Origin: Crocinitomicaceae bacterium
GTDB lineage: Bacteria > Bacteroidota > Bacteroidia > Flavobacteriales_D > Crocinitomicaceae
Assembly (NCBI GenBank): GCA_029238665.1
Contig: JAQWFQ010000024.1
Location: 149,386-213,385, forward strand
DNA: 64,000 nt
Direction: 5' to 3'
Position 1 is the first letter of the stretch. Each line of letters opens with the position of its first letter. The position numbers were made by a program, and so were the translations under genes. Below, piece by piece: positions 18,204 through 28,498 of this stretch. The notes below the pieces were generated by a model. That model did no database searches and had not been told where the DNA came from. It saw only the letters and a list, made by a program, of their open reading frames with translations.

Positions 18204-20816
18204 ATGACTATTTCCGATATACGCCAAGCATTTTTCGATTATTTCGAATCAAAAGGACACGAAATTGTTCCTAGTGCGCCTATGGTGGTAAAGAATGATC
18301 CTACTTTGATGTTTATCAATGCAGGCATGAATCAATTTAAGGATTACTTTTTAGGTAATGCTATCCCAAAAAATCGTCGTGTCGCTAACACTCAAAAATG
18401 CCTACGTGTTTCAGGAAAGCATAACGACCTGGAAGAGGTTGGTGTAGACACATATCACCATACAATGTTCGAAATGCTTGGAAATTGGTCTTTTGGAGAC
18501 TACTTCAAAGAAGAAGCAATTGGATGGTCTTGGGATTTATTAACAAACGTCTATAAAATTCCGGTTGATCGCATCTACGTTACCGTATTTGAAGGGGACA
18601 TCAAAGATGGTGTCGGTGTAGACCAAGAGAGTATAGACATTTGGAAAAAACACATTGCTGAGGACAGAATAATCTTGGCCGATAAAAAAGATAACTTCTG
18701 GGAAATGGGTGATATCGGTCCTTGTGGTCCTTGTTCTGAAATCCATGTTGACCTAAGGTCAGACGAAGAAAGGGCTAAGATTGACGGTAAATCCTTGGTT
18801 AATGAAGACCACCCACAAGTAGTTGAAGTTTGGAACAATGTATTCATGCAATTCAACAGAAAAGCAAACGGATCATTAGAGCCACTCCCAGAAACGCATG
18901 TTGACACAGGCATGGGACTTGAACGCTTAGCAATGGCCCTTCAAGGAAAGCAGTCAAACTATGACACCGATCTATTTCAAACGCTAATAAAGCATATGGA
19001 AAAAGTATCTGGGGTTCAATATGGCCTTAACGAAGAAACAGATATCGCCTTGCGTGTTATTGCAGATCATGTTCGTGCTATTGCATTCTCAATTGCCGAT
19101 GGTCAACTTCCATCCAACACAGGAGCAGGATACGTTATCCGAAGAATTTTAAGAAGAGCTGTTCGTTACGGATACCAAACGCTTGGATTAAAAGAATCTT
19201 TTTTATGCGATTTATTTAACGTACTCACTGAATTAATGGGTGATTCATTCCCTGAAATCAGACAACAAAAGGACTTGGTTTACAAGGTGATTCGGGAAGA
19301 AGAGATTAGTTTCTTTAGAACCTTAGAGCAAGGTATTCGTAGAATGGATGTTGTTATTTCAAAAACAAAAAAAGCAAACAAAGATACCATTGACGGAGCG
19401 ACCACTTTTGAATTATATGATACATTCGGTTTTCCCCTAGACTTAATTTCATTGATTGCGCGAGAAAATAATCTACAGATAGACGAGAAAAGTTTTGAAG
19501 AGAAATTAGAAATTCAAAAGAACAAGTCTCGTGCCGCAACAGCAATTGAAACAGATGACTGGGTTAACGTAAGAGAAGATCATGTTGAAGAATTTGTAGG
19601 TTATGACTTGCTATCGGCTTCAATTAAAATTGTCAAGTATCGAAAAGTTAGCCAAAAGAAGAAAGAATTTTTTCAAGTCGTTTTTAACTTAACACCATTT
19701 TATCCAGAGGGTGGTGGCCAAGTTGGCGATACAGGATACCTTGAATTAGATGGTGTTAAAACATCGGTTTTTGACACAAAAAAAGAGAACAACCTTATCG
19801 TTCATTTGATGAAAGAAATGCCATCAGATGTAAACGCAACATTTACGGCCAATGTAAGTAAAGCTAAGCGCACTGCTTCGGCAAACAACCACTCAGCTAC
19901 GCACTTATTGCATCACGCACTAAGGACAGTGCTTGGTGACCACGTTGAACAAAAGGGCTCTTTAGTAAATGCTGATTATTTACGCTTTGACTTTTCACAT
20001 TTCGCGAAAGTAACGGATGAAGAGTTAACACAAATTAATGAGATCATCTCTTCGAATATTCAGGCAAACATGGCATTGGATGAAAAACGCAACACACCAA
20101 TTGAAATAGCTCAAGAAATGGGAGCTATGGCATTATTTGGTGAAAAATATGGCGATACCGTTCGTGTTATTAAGTTTGGAGATTCAGTTGAGTTATGCGG
20201 AGGAACACATGTAAAGTCCACAGGTGAAATTGGACTATTCATTATTACATCTGAAGGGTCTGTTGCCGCTGGTGTAAGAAGAATTGAGGCCATAACCTCA
20301 GAAAAAGCTCAAGCATTTTATGCAAATAAAGCATCAAAATTAGATGATGTAAATGCTGCATTAAAGAACCCTAAAGATGTTGTAAAAGCAATCAATGAGC
20401 TTATCACTAAAAATGCATCACTAACAAAAGCACTTGAGCAATTCCAAAAAGAAAAAACAAAAGCCGTTAAATCCAAATTGAAAGACGCTATAAAACCACA
20501 CAATGGCATAAGCTTACTCGCTGAAATTGTTGAACTAGATGGCGGATCAATTAAAGACATTCTATTCCAATTAAAAGGTGAAAATGACAATTTCATTGGA
20601 GTGCTTGGAGGTGACGAAAAAGGAAAGTGCACCTTAAGTGTTATTGCCTCTGAAAACTTAGTAAAAGAGAAAGGAATTCACGCGGGAAATATTATTCGTG
20701 AAGTATCTAAATATATTCAAGGTGGTGGTGGTGGACAACCTTTCTTTGCTACTGCAGGTGGTAAAAATCCATCAGGGCTAAAAGACGCCATTGCAGCAGT
20801 GCTTGAAAAACTATAA
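18204..20816 (+). CDS. alaS: alanine--tRNA ligase
   Basis: Class II synthetase charging tRNA-Ala, 870 residues. Catalytic core at the N-terminus ([39 protein letters not shown]), editing domain with [12 protein letters not shown] and [13 protein letters not shown] metal-binding motifs near residues 565-670, and a C-terminal domain with glycine-rich [17 protein letters not shown]. All key motifs are present. The ATG of [10 protein letters not shown] is chosen over a TTG two codons upstream. A glycosyltransferase gene begins three bases after its stop. Confidence 0.97.
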   Translation: MTISDIRQAFFDYFESKGHEIVPSAPMVVKNDPTLMFINAGMNQFKDYFLGNAIPKNRRVANTQKCLRVSGKHNDLEEVGVDTYHHTMFEMLGNWSFGDYFKEEAIGWSWDLLTNVYKIPVDRIYVTVFEGDIKDGVGVDQESIDIWKKHIAEDRIILADKKDNFWEMGDIGPCGPCSEIHVDLRSDEERAKIDGKSLVNEDHPQVVEVWNNVFMQFNRKANGSLEPLPETHVDTGMGLERLAMALQGKQSNYDTDLFQTLIKHMEKVSGVQYGLNEETDIALRVIADHVRAIAFSIADGQLPSNTGAGYVIRRILRRAVRYGYQTLGLKESFLCDLFNVLTELMGDSFPEIRQQKDLVYKVIREEEISFFRTLEQGIRRMDVVISKTKKANKDTIDGATTFELYDTFGFPLDLISLIARENNLQIDEKSFEEKLEIQKNKSRAATAIETDDWVNVREDHVEEFVGYDLLSASIKIVKYRKVSQKKKEFFQVVFNLTPFYPEGGGQVGDTGYLELDGVKTSVFDTKKENNLIVHLMKEMPSDVNATFTANVSKAKRTASANNHSATHLLHHALRTVLGDHVEQKGSLVNADYLRFDFSHFAKVTDEELTQINEIISSNIQANMALDEKRNTPIEIAQEMGAMALFGEKYGDTVRVIKFGDSVELCGGTHVKSTGEIGLFIITSEGSVAAGVRRIEAITSEKAQAFYANKASKLDDVNAALKNPKDVVKAINELITKNASLTKALEQFQKEKTKAVKSKLKDAIKPHNGISLLAEIVELDGGSIKDILFQLKGENDNFIGVLGGDEKGKCTLSVIASENLVKEKGIHAGNIIREVSKYIQGGGGGQPFFATAGGKNPSGLKDAIAAVLEKL

Positions 20817-20818
20817 CA

Positions 20819-22093
20819 TTGAAAACTTCGAAAAACGTTTTACTGATTACCTTTTACTGGCCACCTTCTGGAGGAGCAGGAGTTCATAGGTGGTTGCGTT
20901 TTTCTGCATATTTCAAACAAAACGGATGTAATCTGACTGTATTTTGCCCAGAAGATGCTGCCTGGCCAGTAATGGATGAAGAACTTCTAAAACAAGTACC
21001 AAAAGAGCTTACTATTCTTAGAAGAAAAGTAATTGAGCCACATAAATATTTAGGTGAAAAAAGTGCTAAAGGCACTGGTTTTAGTCAGAATAAAAAAGCC
21101 GGAATAATTCAAAAATTCATTATTTGGGTTCGTGGAAATCTATTTATTCCAGATGCGCGTGTATTTTGGATAGGCCCTTCTACCCGATTTTTATCTAAAT
21201 ACCTAACAGAACACCCAGAAATAGACACCATTATTTCTACAGGACCTCCACACTCCACACATTTAATCGCTCAAAAACTAAAGAAAAAACATGCTTTAAA
21301 ATGGTTAGCAGACTTTAGAGATCCCTGGACACAAATTGATTTTTACCACGATCTATTACCTGGAAAACGTGCAGATTCAAAACATAAACGATTAGAGAAA
21401 ATGTGCCTAACAGAGGCTGACGAAGTTATTACTGTAAGTAACTCGTGTGCAACAGGACTCCAAGAAATTGAATGTCGACCTGTTCATGTAATTACGAACG
21501 GGTATAATTTCCCAACCTTTGACGCATCAAAAGTTAAACTTAACGAAGCCTTTACAATTGTTCATTTTGGATCTATGCCATTTGCTCGAAACCCACAGGT
21601 GGTTTGGAACGCATTATCTGAATTGATTACTGAACAACCTGAACTCGACTCACAATTAAGAATACATTTAATTGGAACTGTCGACTATCAAGTAATTGAA
21701 GCTGCGGAAGCTGCAGGGTTAAAGCCATATCTTCATATTATGCCTGCAGTCACACACGCTAAAAGTTTAATGATGCAACGAGAAGCACAACTACTACTTC
21801 TCGCAGCCAACAATACTGGAAATGTAAAAGGAATACTCACCGGTAAATTTTTTGAATACTTAGGAGCACAACGACCAATAATAGCAGTTGGACAAAAAAA
21901 TAGTGACCTAGAATCTGTTTTCAACGCTACACAAGCCGGTCATTTTTCAGATTTCAAGGATACCCAAAGTATGAAAACCTATATTTCAGAAAGCTTTAAA
22001 CTGTATCAAGAACAAAAACTCTTACACGCTCCTGTCAACATTGAGCAATTCAGCTCAGAAAAGTTAGCCAAAGACTTCATCAAATTAATCTAG
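20819..22093 (+). CDS. glycosyltransferase, GT4-like
   Basis: A 424-residue cytoplasmic glycosyltransferase of GT-B fold. The N-terminal motif VLLITFYWPPSGGAGVHRWLRF is typical of Bacteroidota GT4-like enzymes; KWLADFRDPWTQIDFYHD follows near residue 160 and the nucleotide-sugar binding region GKFFEYLGAQRPIIAVG near 345. Donor and acceptor are unknown. The start is a TTG: it is the only start between an in-frame stop a few codons upstream and the conserved N-terminus. It is probably read from the alaS transcript. Confidence 0.88.
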   Translation: MKTSKNVLLITFYWPPSGGAGVHRWLRFSAYFKQNGCNLTVFCPEDAAWPVMDEELLKQVPKELTILRRKVIEPHKYLGEKSAKGTGFSQNKKAGIIQKFIIWVRGNLFIPDARVFWIGPSTRFLSKYLTEHPEIDTIISTGPPHSTHLIAQKLKKKHALKWLADFRDPWTQIDFYHDLLPGKRADSKHKRLEKMCLTEADEVITVSNSCATGLQEIECRPVHVITNGYNFPTFDASKVKLNEAFTIVHFGSMPFARNPQVVWNALSELITEQPELDSQLRIHLIGTVDYQVIEAAEAAGLKPYLHIMPAVTHAKSLMMQREAQLLLLAANNTGNVKGILTGKFFEYLGAQRPIIAVGQKNSDLESVFNATQAGHFSDFKDTQSMKTYISESFKLYQEQKLLHAPVNIEQFSSEKLAKDFIKLI

Positions 22094-22225
22094 TTCAACC
22101 TTGGTACATTGATTGTACTGAGAACATGAAACAAAATACTTAATGCTCCGATTCGTTTTCCTCAACAAGAAATCGTATCTTACAACAAACAAATACTTGT
22201 TAATCATTGCTTTAACTAAAAATAA

Positions 22226-22708
22226 ATGAAGTATAGAATGCTTTCGGCACTGTCAATAATTTTGGTTCTTTCGATCAAAAGCATGGACATTTCGGCGAAA
22301 GATTACCACCAATTAAGAATAATGGTTCGTGCTATTCCACCTGATCCATATGCCCCTCAACTTGTACCATTTATTCTAGAAAATAAATTGGATACTCTTG
22401 TCTATCAATTGGCTCAAGCTCCAGGGGTTAAAGAAATGTACTCCGGCACAAACAACACCGCTACAATAGAGTTTCAGATCTATGAGAAACTGCGGGAGCT
22501 TGCCTCAGAAAAAGAATTAAATGAACTGCTCTATCACGACTCTCCTGTTGTTAATGTATATGCTTATCGTGCATTAAGAACAAATCAAATGACGATAGAC
22601 TGTGATGTTGAAACGTCGTTACTCTCAGACACAACATGTTTAGAATGGTACATTAATGAAAATCTTATTACGACTACGGTTGGAGAAATTATCCAAACTC
22701 CATTTTAA
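22226..22708 (+). CDS. secreted protein of unknown function
   Basis: A 160-residue protein with a likely signal peptide (about residues 1-24, MKYRMLSALSIILVLSIKSMDISA). The rest is helical in appearance; LRELASEKELNELLYHDSPVVNVYAYRAL resembles one HEAT-like repeat. I do not recognise a family. Two Cys near the C-terminus (DCD, TCLEW) could form a disulfide. It stands alone, tail to tail with the response regulator. Confidence 0.65.
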   Translation: MKYRMLSALSIILVLSIKSMDISAKDYHQLRIMVRAIPPDPYAPQLVPFILENKLDTLVYQLAQAPGVKEMYSGTNNTATIEFQIYEKLRELASEKELNELLYHDSPVVNVYAYRALRTNQMTIDCDVETSLLSDTTCLEWYINENLITTTVGEIIQTPF

Positions 22709-22724
22709 CATCGATTTAAAGAAA

Positions 22725-23900
22725 TTAGGGTTTCGCCTTAGGGTTTGCAAACATTAAAACATCATCTGCAGTAATAACATCTGAACTCAATATAATTAAC
22801 CGTTCAATAATATTTCTGAGCTCACGAATATTTCCTGTCCAATCTATTTTTTGAAGGGCCATTAAAGCATCATCATTAAACGACTTCCTTGCTATACCAT
22901 GCTCCGAACAAATCATTGCTAAAAAATAATTTGTTAATAATGGAATATCATCACGACGTTCATTTAGCGCGGGTACATTAATTAAAATAACTGCTAAACG
23001 GTGGTATAAATCTTCTCGAAATGCTCCTTTTTCAATTTCATTTCTAAGGTTTTTATTTGTTGCCGCAACAATACGCGCGTTTACCTTTATATCTTTCTCT
23101 CCTCCCACACGTTGAATAACATTTTCTTGTAGGGCACGTAGTACTTTCGCTTGTGCGCTGGCTGACATATCTCCAATTTCATCTAAAAACAATGTCCCTC
23201 CCGAAGCGAGTTCAAACTTTCCTTTTTTCTGCTTAACAGCTGATGTAAAAGCTCCTTTTTCGTGTCCAAACAGCTCACTTTCGATCAATTCTGCTGGAAT
23301 AGCGGCACAATTAACCTCAATGAATGGCTTTCCTTTACGATTACTCAAATCATGTAGTGATCTCGCTACAAGCTCCTTACCCGTACCATTTTCACCTGTA
23401 ACAAGGACTCTTGCATCTGAAGGCGCAACCTTTTCAATCATTTCCTTAATCTGGTTAATCACTTCAGTTTCACCTATAATTGATGAGCCTTTAAATTTTT
23501 TGACTGTTTTACGAAGTACTTTTTTCTCTTCAATTAAAACGGTTTTATCTCTTGCATTCCTAATTGTGACTAAAATTCGGTTTAAATCTAATGGCTTTTC
23601 AATAAAATCAAATGCACCCTTTTTTATTGCCTGTACTGCAGTTTCGATGTTGCCGTGACCACTGATCATAATGACAGGTGAATCAACCTTAGCTTGTTGA
23701 AGCCCCTCTAGGACTTCCATGCCATCAACTTCAGGCATTTTAATATCACAAAATATAATGTCATACGTTTCCGACCTCGCTTTATCTAACCCTTCCTTTC
23801 CATTTTCAGCTTCATCAACTTCAAACTCTTCAAACTCAAGGATTTCGCGCAGCGCTCTGCGTATTGCTCTCTCATCATCAATTATTAATATCTTATGCAT
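22725..23900 (-). CDS. sigma-54-dependent response regulator without the usual DNA-binding domain
   Basis: An NtrC-type regulator of 391 residues. Receiver domain at 1-120 with phospho-acceptor Asp52 (CDIKMPEVDG) and Lys102; AAA+ domain with Walker A GENGTGKE (169-176), the sigma-54 contact loop GAFTSA (216-221) and Walker B TLFLDEIGDM. The protein stops at the end of the AAA+ lid (ERLIILSSDVITADDVLMFANPKAKP), so the C-terminal Fis-type helix-turn-helix is missing. Such short forms are familiar in Bacteroidota. It may act from solution or use another DNA-binding partner. No histidine kinase is adjacent. It shows that sigma-54 control exists in this organism. Confidence 0.92.
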   Translation of the reverse strand: MHKILIIDDERAIRRALREILEFEEFEVDEAENGKEGLDKARSETYDIIFCDIKMPEVDGMEVLEGLQQAKVDSPVIMISGHGNIETAVQAIKKGAFDFIEKPLDLNRILVTIRNARDKTVLIEEKKVLRKTVKKFKGSSIIGETEVINQIKEMIEKVAPSDARVLVTGENGTGKELVARSLHDLSNRKGKPFIEVNCAAIPAELIESELFGHEKGAFTSAVKQKKGKFELASGGTLFLDEIGDMSASAQAKVLRALQENVIQRVGGEKDIKVNARIVAATNKNLRNEIEKGAFREDLYHRLAVILINVPALNERRDDIPLLTNYFLAMICSEHGIARKSFNDDALMALQKIDWTGNIRELRNIIERLIILSSDVITADDVLMFANPKAKP

Positions 23901-23961
23901 TGATTTCTTTTTTTGTTAAAGGTAATTATGATACCCTTCCTTTATCAAAAAGGGGGCCATC

Positions 23962-24849
23962 TTATTCATTTAAAACGCCTTCTTTTAAGGAAAAAGGAGA
24001 AATAATGATTCTTTTTATGTTGAAATGGTTGATTACCCAAATTATTTTTAATGCTGCTATTGGGAGCATCCTTTTTCTAATTTTAACAATCCAATCGTGA
24101 TTAAGCCGCTCTTGCAGTGTTGAAGCAATAATCCATTCCAATGCCAACATTGCTTTATCCAAAGGAATTTCAACTGCTCCTCCACGTGCATTAAAAGGCT
24201 TTTCATAAACCATTTCATATATCGTTTCAAAACTTCCTGATGAGCCTAGTAATATTTCTGAATGCGCCTTATTGAAAAAGGTACATTTTTCATCCTCCAA
24301 AAATTGAACGATTGTTTTAAGGTTATCCTCTGTGAATTCTTCGGGTTTATTCAAAGTTTGAAAAATACGAGAAACACCTATATCTAAACTGGTTAACTCT
24401 TTGACACCTCTGGTATCTGCAAAGATAAACTCAGTACTACCCCCCCCAATATCCATAACAATCGCAGGCTCAGAAAAATCATGCTTCCATTTTACTCCTC
24501 GATAAATGTATTCAGCCTCTTGTTGTCCATCAATAATTTGAATTTCAATGCCAATAACATCTTTAGCATAGTCAACTAATTGATTTCTATTTCTAGAGGC
24601 TCTTAACGCACTTGTGCCTATCGCTCTTATTGTTTTAACACCATGTACATCACACTGATTTTTAAATGAATAAAGCGCATCTTTTGCGCGCTCAAGGGCG
24701 TCTGCTACAATAAACCCATGATTAATCCCGCCCATACCTAGCAGTACAGAAATCTTGTCTGAATGAATAACATTTAGCGCTTCATTTTCAACTTCTGCAA
24801 TGAGTAAATTGAATGTGTTTGTTCCAAGATCAATAACAGCTTTCCGCAT
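23962..24849 (-). CDS. Ppx/GppA family phosphatase
   Basis: A 295-residue member of the actin-like ASKHA superfamily that hydrolyses polyphosphate or pppGpp. Motifs: MRKAVIDLGTNTFNLLIAEV (phosphate-1), IGTSALRASRN near 78-87, and DIGGGSTEFIF (133-143). The length equals the two-domain core; the C-terminal HD-like domain of E. coli Ppx is absent, as in many Bacteroidota homologues. Which substrate it uses cannot be read. It follows the ABC permease gene by nine bases on the same strand and may be co-transcribed. Confidence 0.88.
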   Translation of the reverse strand: MRKAVIDLGTNTFNLLIAEVENEALNVIHSDKISVLLGMGGINHGFIVADALERAKDALYSFKNQCDVHGVKTIRAIGTSALRASRNRNQLVDYAKDVIGIEIQIIDGQQEAEYIYRGVKWKHDFSEPAIVMDIGGGSTEFIFADTRGVKELTSLDIGVSRIFQTLNKPEEFTEDNLKTIVQFLEDEKCTFFNKAHSEILLGSSGSFETIYEMVYEKPFNARGGAVEIPLDKAMLALEWIIASTLQERLNHDWIVKIRKRMLPIAALKIIWVINHFNIKRIIISPFSLKEGVLNE

Positions 24850-24858
24850 AGGTTTTAA

Positions 24859-26199
24859 TTACGATTTTTTTAGCCATTTAAAAATGTGCTTCAAACGAAC
24901 ACGGTGCCCAAATTGCAATATTCCATTTTTATATAAACGAGATGCGAGTCCTAGCATCAAACAAGCAGAACTAATTAAAGCCAATAAGCTTAGATAAATT
25001 TCATAAACATGCCCTGGTCCATAGTAACCCTGAGCTAATTTAACCATTACAACAACAGGTGAAGTAAAAGGTAAATAATGTAAGACATCAACCATAGGGC
25101 TCTCGGGATAATTTAAACTATAATACCCTCCATAAAGTGCTAGGCAAAGTAGAACTATTAACGGTATAACAAACTGTTGACCATCACTTTCAGACCCCAT
25201 CGTTGCTCCAACAGCAGCAAATAAGGCTCCATAAAAAAGATAGCCAGAAATAAAGAACAACATAAAGAATACCGTCATATTCACAAACTGAACACGATTG
25301 TATACCAGTTCAACAAATTGATTGTACTCGCGCGATGCAAATGCCGTATCTTGATATGATTGACTATCTACCTGAAGTGTTAAATCATGGATGTTCATAT
25401 TTGCAGCATTTAGCATATCAGGGAATAAGGTTTCACGCATAAAATACAAGCCAACGCCTATAACAACAACCCAAACAACAAACTGTAGTAGTGCAGACAG
25501 TCCTACTCCGACAATCTTTCCTATCATTAATTGATTTGGTGATACAGAAGCTAATAAAACCTCTACAATACGATTGCTTTTTTCTCTAGAAACCGAGCGC
25601 ATAATCGTTATTCCAAACAAAAATATGAATGTAAATATTACTCCTCCATAAAACATCCCTACCCATCCGCTTAAGTCAGACGACTCATTATAAGGATCGT
25701 ATACATCTCTAAAGTTTACAGATAACGGTTGTTTTATTTTTCTAAAATCTTTTAATGACAGCGAGGTGAACTCTTTCACCATAAGCTCCTCTAATCGACG
25801 TTCAAACTGGTATTGCACACGTGTTTGCATGCGAATAGATGGACTTTCTCGAAAAAAAACAAACCCTACCTTGTTCGAAAGTACTTTTTCATTAACCTCT
25901 AATAAGGCATCGTATAACTGGTACTTTTTTGCATCAGCAAACTCTTCCATTTCAATATAATCATTGGCAAATGCATAGCTTATTGACTTATCGTCATTAA
26001 CCATCATTTTATTCTCCATAATCCCAGTAGGGTCAGCAACTAAAACATTCCAATGTTGTTTAGACTGTCCACCAAAAGCAAACATCAAATAAACAAACCC
26101 TAAAACGATAAGCGGACCAAGCGTTGAAAACAACAGAAAGGATCTTGACCCTATGCGTTCTTTCAATTCTCTAATGGCAATCAACATACTATTTCTCAT
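24859..26199 (-). CDS. ABC transporter permease, NatB-like
   Basis: A 446-residue inner-membrane protein of the ABC-2 superfamily with a transmembrane segment near residues 20-42, a large extracytoplasmic loop to about 185, and five further segments. The loop MRSVSREKSNRIVEVLLASVSPNQLMIGKIVGVG near 203-237 is the hallmark of NatB/YhaP exporters. It pairs with the ATPase encoded upstream, one base apart, to form an exporter of unknown substrate (Na+ in the Bacillus NatAB example). Confidence 0.88.
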   Translation of the reverse strand: MRNSMLIAIRELKERIGSRSFLLFSTLGPLIVLGFVYLMFAFGGQSKQHWNVLVADPTGIMENKMMVNDDKSISYAFANDYIEMEEFADAKKYQLYDALLEVNEKVLSNKVGFVFFRESPSIRMQTRVQYQFERRLEELMVKEFTSLSLKDFRKIKQPLSVNFRDVYDPYNESSDLSGWVGMFYGGVIFTFIFLFGITIMRSVSREKSNRIVEVLLASVSPNQLMIGKIVGVGLSALLQFVVWVVVIGVGLYFMRETLFPDMLNAANMNIHDLTLQVDSQSYQDTAFASREYNQFVELVYNRVQFVNMTVFFMLFFISGYLFYGALFAAVGATMGSESDGQQFVIPLIVLLCLALYGGYYSLNYPESPMVDVLHYLPFTSPVVVMVKLAQGYYGPGHVYEIYLSLLALISSACLMLGLASRLYKNGILQFGHRVRLKHIFKWLKKS

Positions 26200-26200
26200 C

Positions 26201-27121
26201 TTACTCTGATTCCTTAGGTTGAACTAAATCAATGAAAATATTATCCATTGTTGGGAGAACTTCCCAAGCAGCTTCTATTTTTACTTGCCCTATTAATACT
26301 TTAAGTAAGTCTTCGAACGAGCTATCTCCTCTCATTTTTACACGGACAATAAAACGATCATCTCCGAGTATATCTTTGTCATGAACTTCAAAACCTGTCC
26401 ACAGTGCATTTACAAATGCTATCATACTTCCTCTAAAACGAACAGCGTAAAGCCCTGTTTTACGTGCATTTTGCAATTCAGAGATTGTACCCTCAGCTAT
26501 TTTCTTGGAGTTGTGAATTAAAACTGCTCGATCGCAAATCTCTTCTACACTTTTCATATTATGGGTTGAAAGCATGACTGTTTTTCCAGCCGCCCTCATT
26601 TCAATTAGCTCCTGTTTAATTAAATCCACATTAATCGGATCAAAACCACTGAATGGCTCATCTAAGATTAAAAATTTAGGTTCGTGTAGGACCGCACAAA
26701 TAAACTGTACTTTTTGTGCCATTCCTTTTGACAATTCTTCAATACGCTTTTTACGCCAATCGTTAATTCCAAAACGGTCAAACCAATAGTCAACTTTTAT
26801 ATGCGCATCTTTTCTTGAAAGGCCTCTCAACTTACCAAGAAAAACTGCATGTCCTTCAACTGTCATGTTTTTATATAAACCTCGCTCTTCTGGAAGATAG
26901 CCAATTTGAGACAAATGATTTTCAGTCATCAAATCACCATCAAAACGAATGGAACCAGAATCTTGCTCTACTATTCGATTGATAACTCGAATTAGCGTTG
27001 TCTTACCTGCTCCATTTGGCCCAAGTAATCCAAAAATCTCGCCTTTATTTACACGCAAAGAAATCTCACTCAAGGCTTCTTTTCGGAAAAATGACTTACT
27101 TATATTTTTTACTTCTAACAT
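26201..27121 (-). CDS. ABC transporter ATP-binding protein, NatA-like
   Basis: ATPase subunit of 306 residues. Walker A GPNGAGKTT near residues 34-42, signature LSKGMAQKVQ and Walker B FLILDEPFSGFD are intact; a C-terminal accessory domain of about 80 residues follows, as in DrrA/NatA proteins. The ATG of MLEVKNISKSF is chosen; another ATG three codons upstream (27130) is possible. A TATCTTCA element on the minus strand lies just upstream (27138-27145). It is encoded with its permease and is not GldA, since it has its own partner. Confidence 0.88.
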   Translation of the reverse strand: MLEVKNISKSFFRKEALSEISLRVNKGEIFGLLGPNGAGKTTLIRVINRIVEQDSGSIRFDGDLMTENHLSQIGYLPEERGLYKNMTVEGHAVFLGKLRGLSRKDAHIKVDYWFDRFGINDWRKKRIEELSKGMAQKVQFICAVLHEPKFLILDEPFSGFDPINVDLIKQELIEMRAAGKTVMLSTHNMKSVEEICDRAVLIHNSKKIAEGTISELQNARKTGLYAVRFRGSMIAFVNALWTGFEVHDKDILGDDRFIVRVKMRGDSSFEDLLKVLIGQVKIEAAWEVLPTMDNIFIDLVQPKESE

Positions 27122-27353
27122 AAAATTCATTCTGTTGTGAAGATAATAAAATTCATGTTTTAAGTTACAGCCTTTTAAAGAGATCTAATTAAAAGTGTAA
27201 CGATACTAAGTTTAACGTAAAAAGTCTTTCGTACGAGCATGACTACAGTAACACTAAACAAAGATTTCAAGATTATACTTAGCTATCACACAATAGATAT
27301 TTTCACGTACCTTTACTTCGTCGAAACCAACTTCGTCAAGAAATTTTTATTGA

Positions 27354-28496
27354 ATGTCTTTTTCAGATTTAGGTTTAACACCTGCCCTGCTCAATATATT
27401 AACGAATCAAGAATATGAAAACCCATATCCGATTCAAAAAAAAGTAATCCCTTCCATTATTGAAAAACAGGATTTACTTGGGATCGCTAGAACAGGTTCA
27501 GGTAAAACTGCGAGCTTTGTTTTGCCAATTCTAACAAATCTTCAAACTTCTGAAATTAGTCAAAACAGACACGTTAATGTATTGGTTTTAGTACCTACAA
27601 GAGAGCTCGCAACACAAGTTAGAGATGTATTTCATATTTTTTCGGTAGGATTACCAAAACCGATAAAAACAATGGCCGTTTTTGGTGGAGCATCAATTAA
27701 CCCTCAAATGAAAGCGATGAGAGGGGTTAATGTACTTGTTGCAACCCCAGGTCGATTAATCGAACTTGTTGAATCAAATGCTGTTCATTTGTCTGCTATT
27801 GAAACCCTTGTCCTAGACGAGGCAGACAAGATGCTTAACCTTGGCTTTAAAGATGAAATGAATGCTATCTTTAAGCTTCTACCTCAAAAACGACAAAATT
27901 TATTATTCTCTGCTACACTGAGTGAAAACATTGAAGCTATCACCCAGTTTTTATTAAAGAACCCCGTCGTTGTAAAAATCGAAACTGGTGAAACAAACCT
28001 AGATTTAATTGACCAATTGGCTTACGACATAAGCGAAGAGAAAAAAGGACCATTGTTACGATACTTAATAAAAAGTCAAGACATGCAACAGGTATTGGTC
28101 TTTGCCTCATCCATTTTTAAAGTGGATAATATTGCTGAAAAGCTAACTAAAAATGGCATTCAGGCAGTAGCTACACATAGTAAAAAAAGTTCCAAGGCAC
28201 GTAGGGATGCACTCCACAATTTTAAAGCTGGAAAACTCCGTGTTTTAGTTACAACAGATTTGCTTTCTCGCGGAATTGACATTGAATTTTTGCCTTATGT
28301 TATTAATTACGAGCTGCCTCGATCTCCAAAAGATTATGTTCACCGAATAGGAAGAACTGGTCGTGCAGAAGCGCCAGGAAAAGCCCTTACGCTAGTAACT
28401 CCTCAAGATCAGCATCATTTTAAAATCATTCAAAAGAAAATGAAACGCCAAGTAAACCGTCAAGATGGTAATGTTATCAATCTACAAGGGTATTAA
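27354..28496 (+). CDS. DEAD-box RNA helicase, RhlE-like
   Basis: A 380-residue ATP-dependent RNA helicase consisting of the two RecA-like domains with almost no tail. Motifs: Q motif around YENPYPIQ, motif I ARTGSGKT (45-52), PTREL, TPGR, motif II DEAD (155-158), motif III SAT (186-188), and motif VI HRIGRTGR (330-337). It probably remodels RNA in ribosome assembly or decay; the specific role is not shown. The usual basic C-terminal extension is very short here. The next gene starts two bases after its stop. Confidence 0.93.
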   Translation: MSFSDLGLTPALLNILTNQEYENPYPIQKKVIPSIIEKQDLLGIARTGSGKTASFVLPILTNLQTSEISQNRHVNVLVLVPTRELATQVRDVFHIFSVGLPKPIKTMAVFGGASINPQMKAMRGVNVLVATPGRLIELVESNAVHLSAIETLVLDEADKMLNLGFKDEMNAIFKLLPQKRQNLLFSATLSENIEAITQFLLKNPVVVKIETGETNLDLIDQLAYDISEEKKGPLLRYLIKSQDMQQVLVFASSIFKVDNIAEKLTKNGIQAVATHSKKSSKARRDALHNFKAGKLRVLVTTDLLSRGIDIEFLPYVINYELPRSPKDYVHRIGRTGRAEAPGKALTLVTPQDQHHFKIIQKKMKRQVNRQDGNVINLQGY

Positions 28497-28498
28497 CT

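Noticed and set aside
26201..27130. The ABC ATPase as GldA, the partner of GldF and GldG
   Set aside because: It is adjacent to its own NatB-like permease and has the longer C-terminal domain of NatA/DrrA proteins. It is 21 kb from gldFG.
27131..27353. Possible RNA gene in the gap before the DEAD-box helicase
   Set aside because: I see no cloverleaf, conserved stem or strong hairpin; only a TACCTTTA promoter-like element near 27308.
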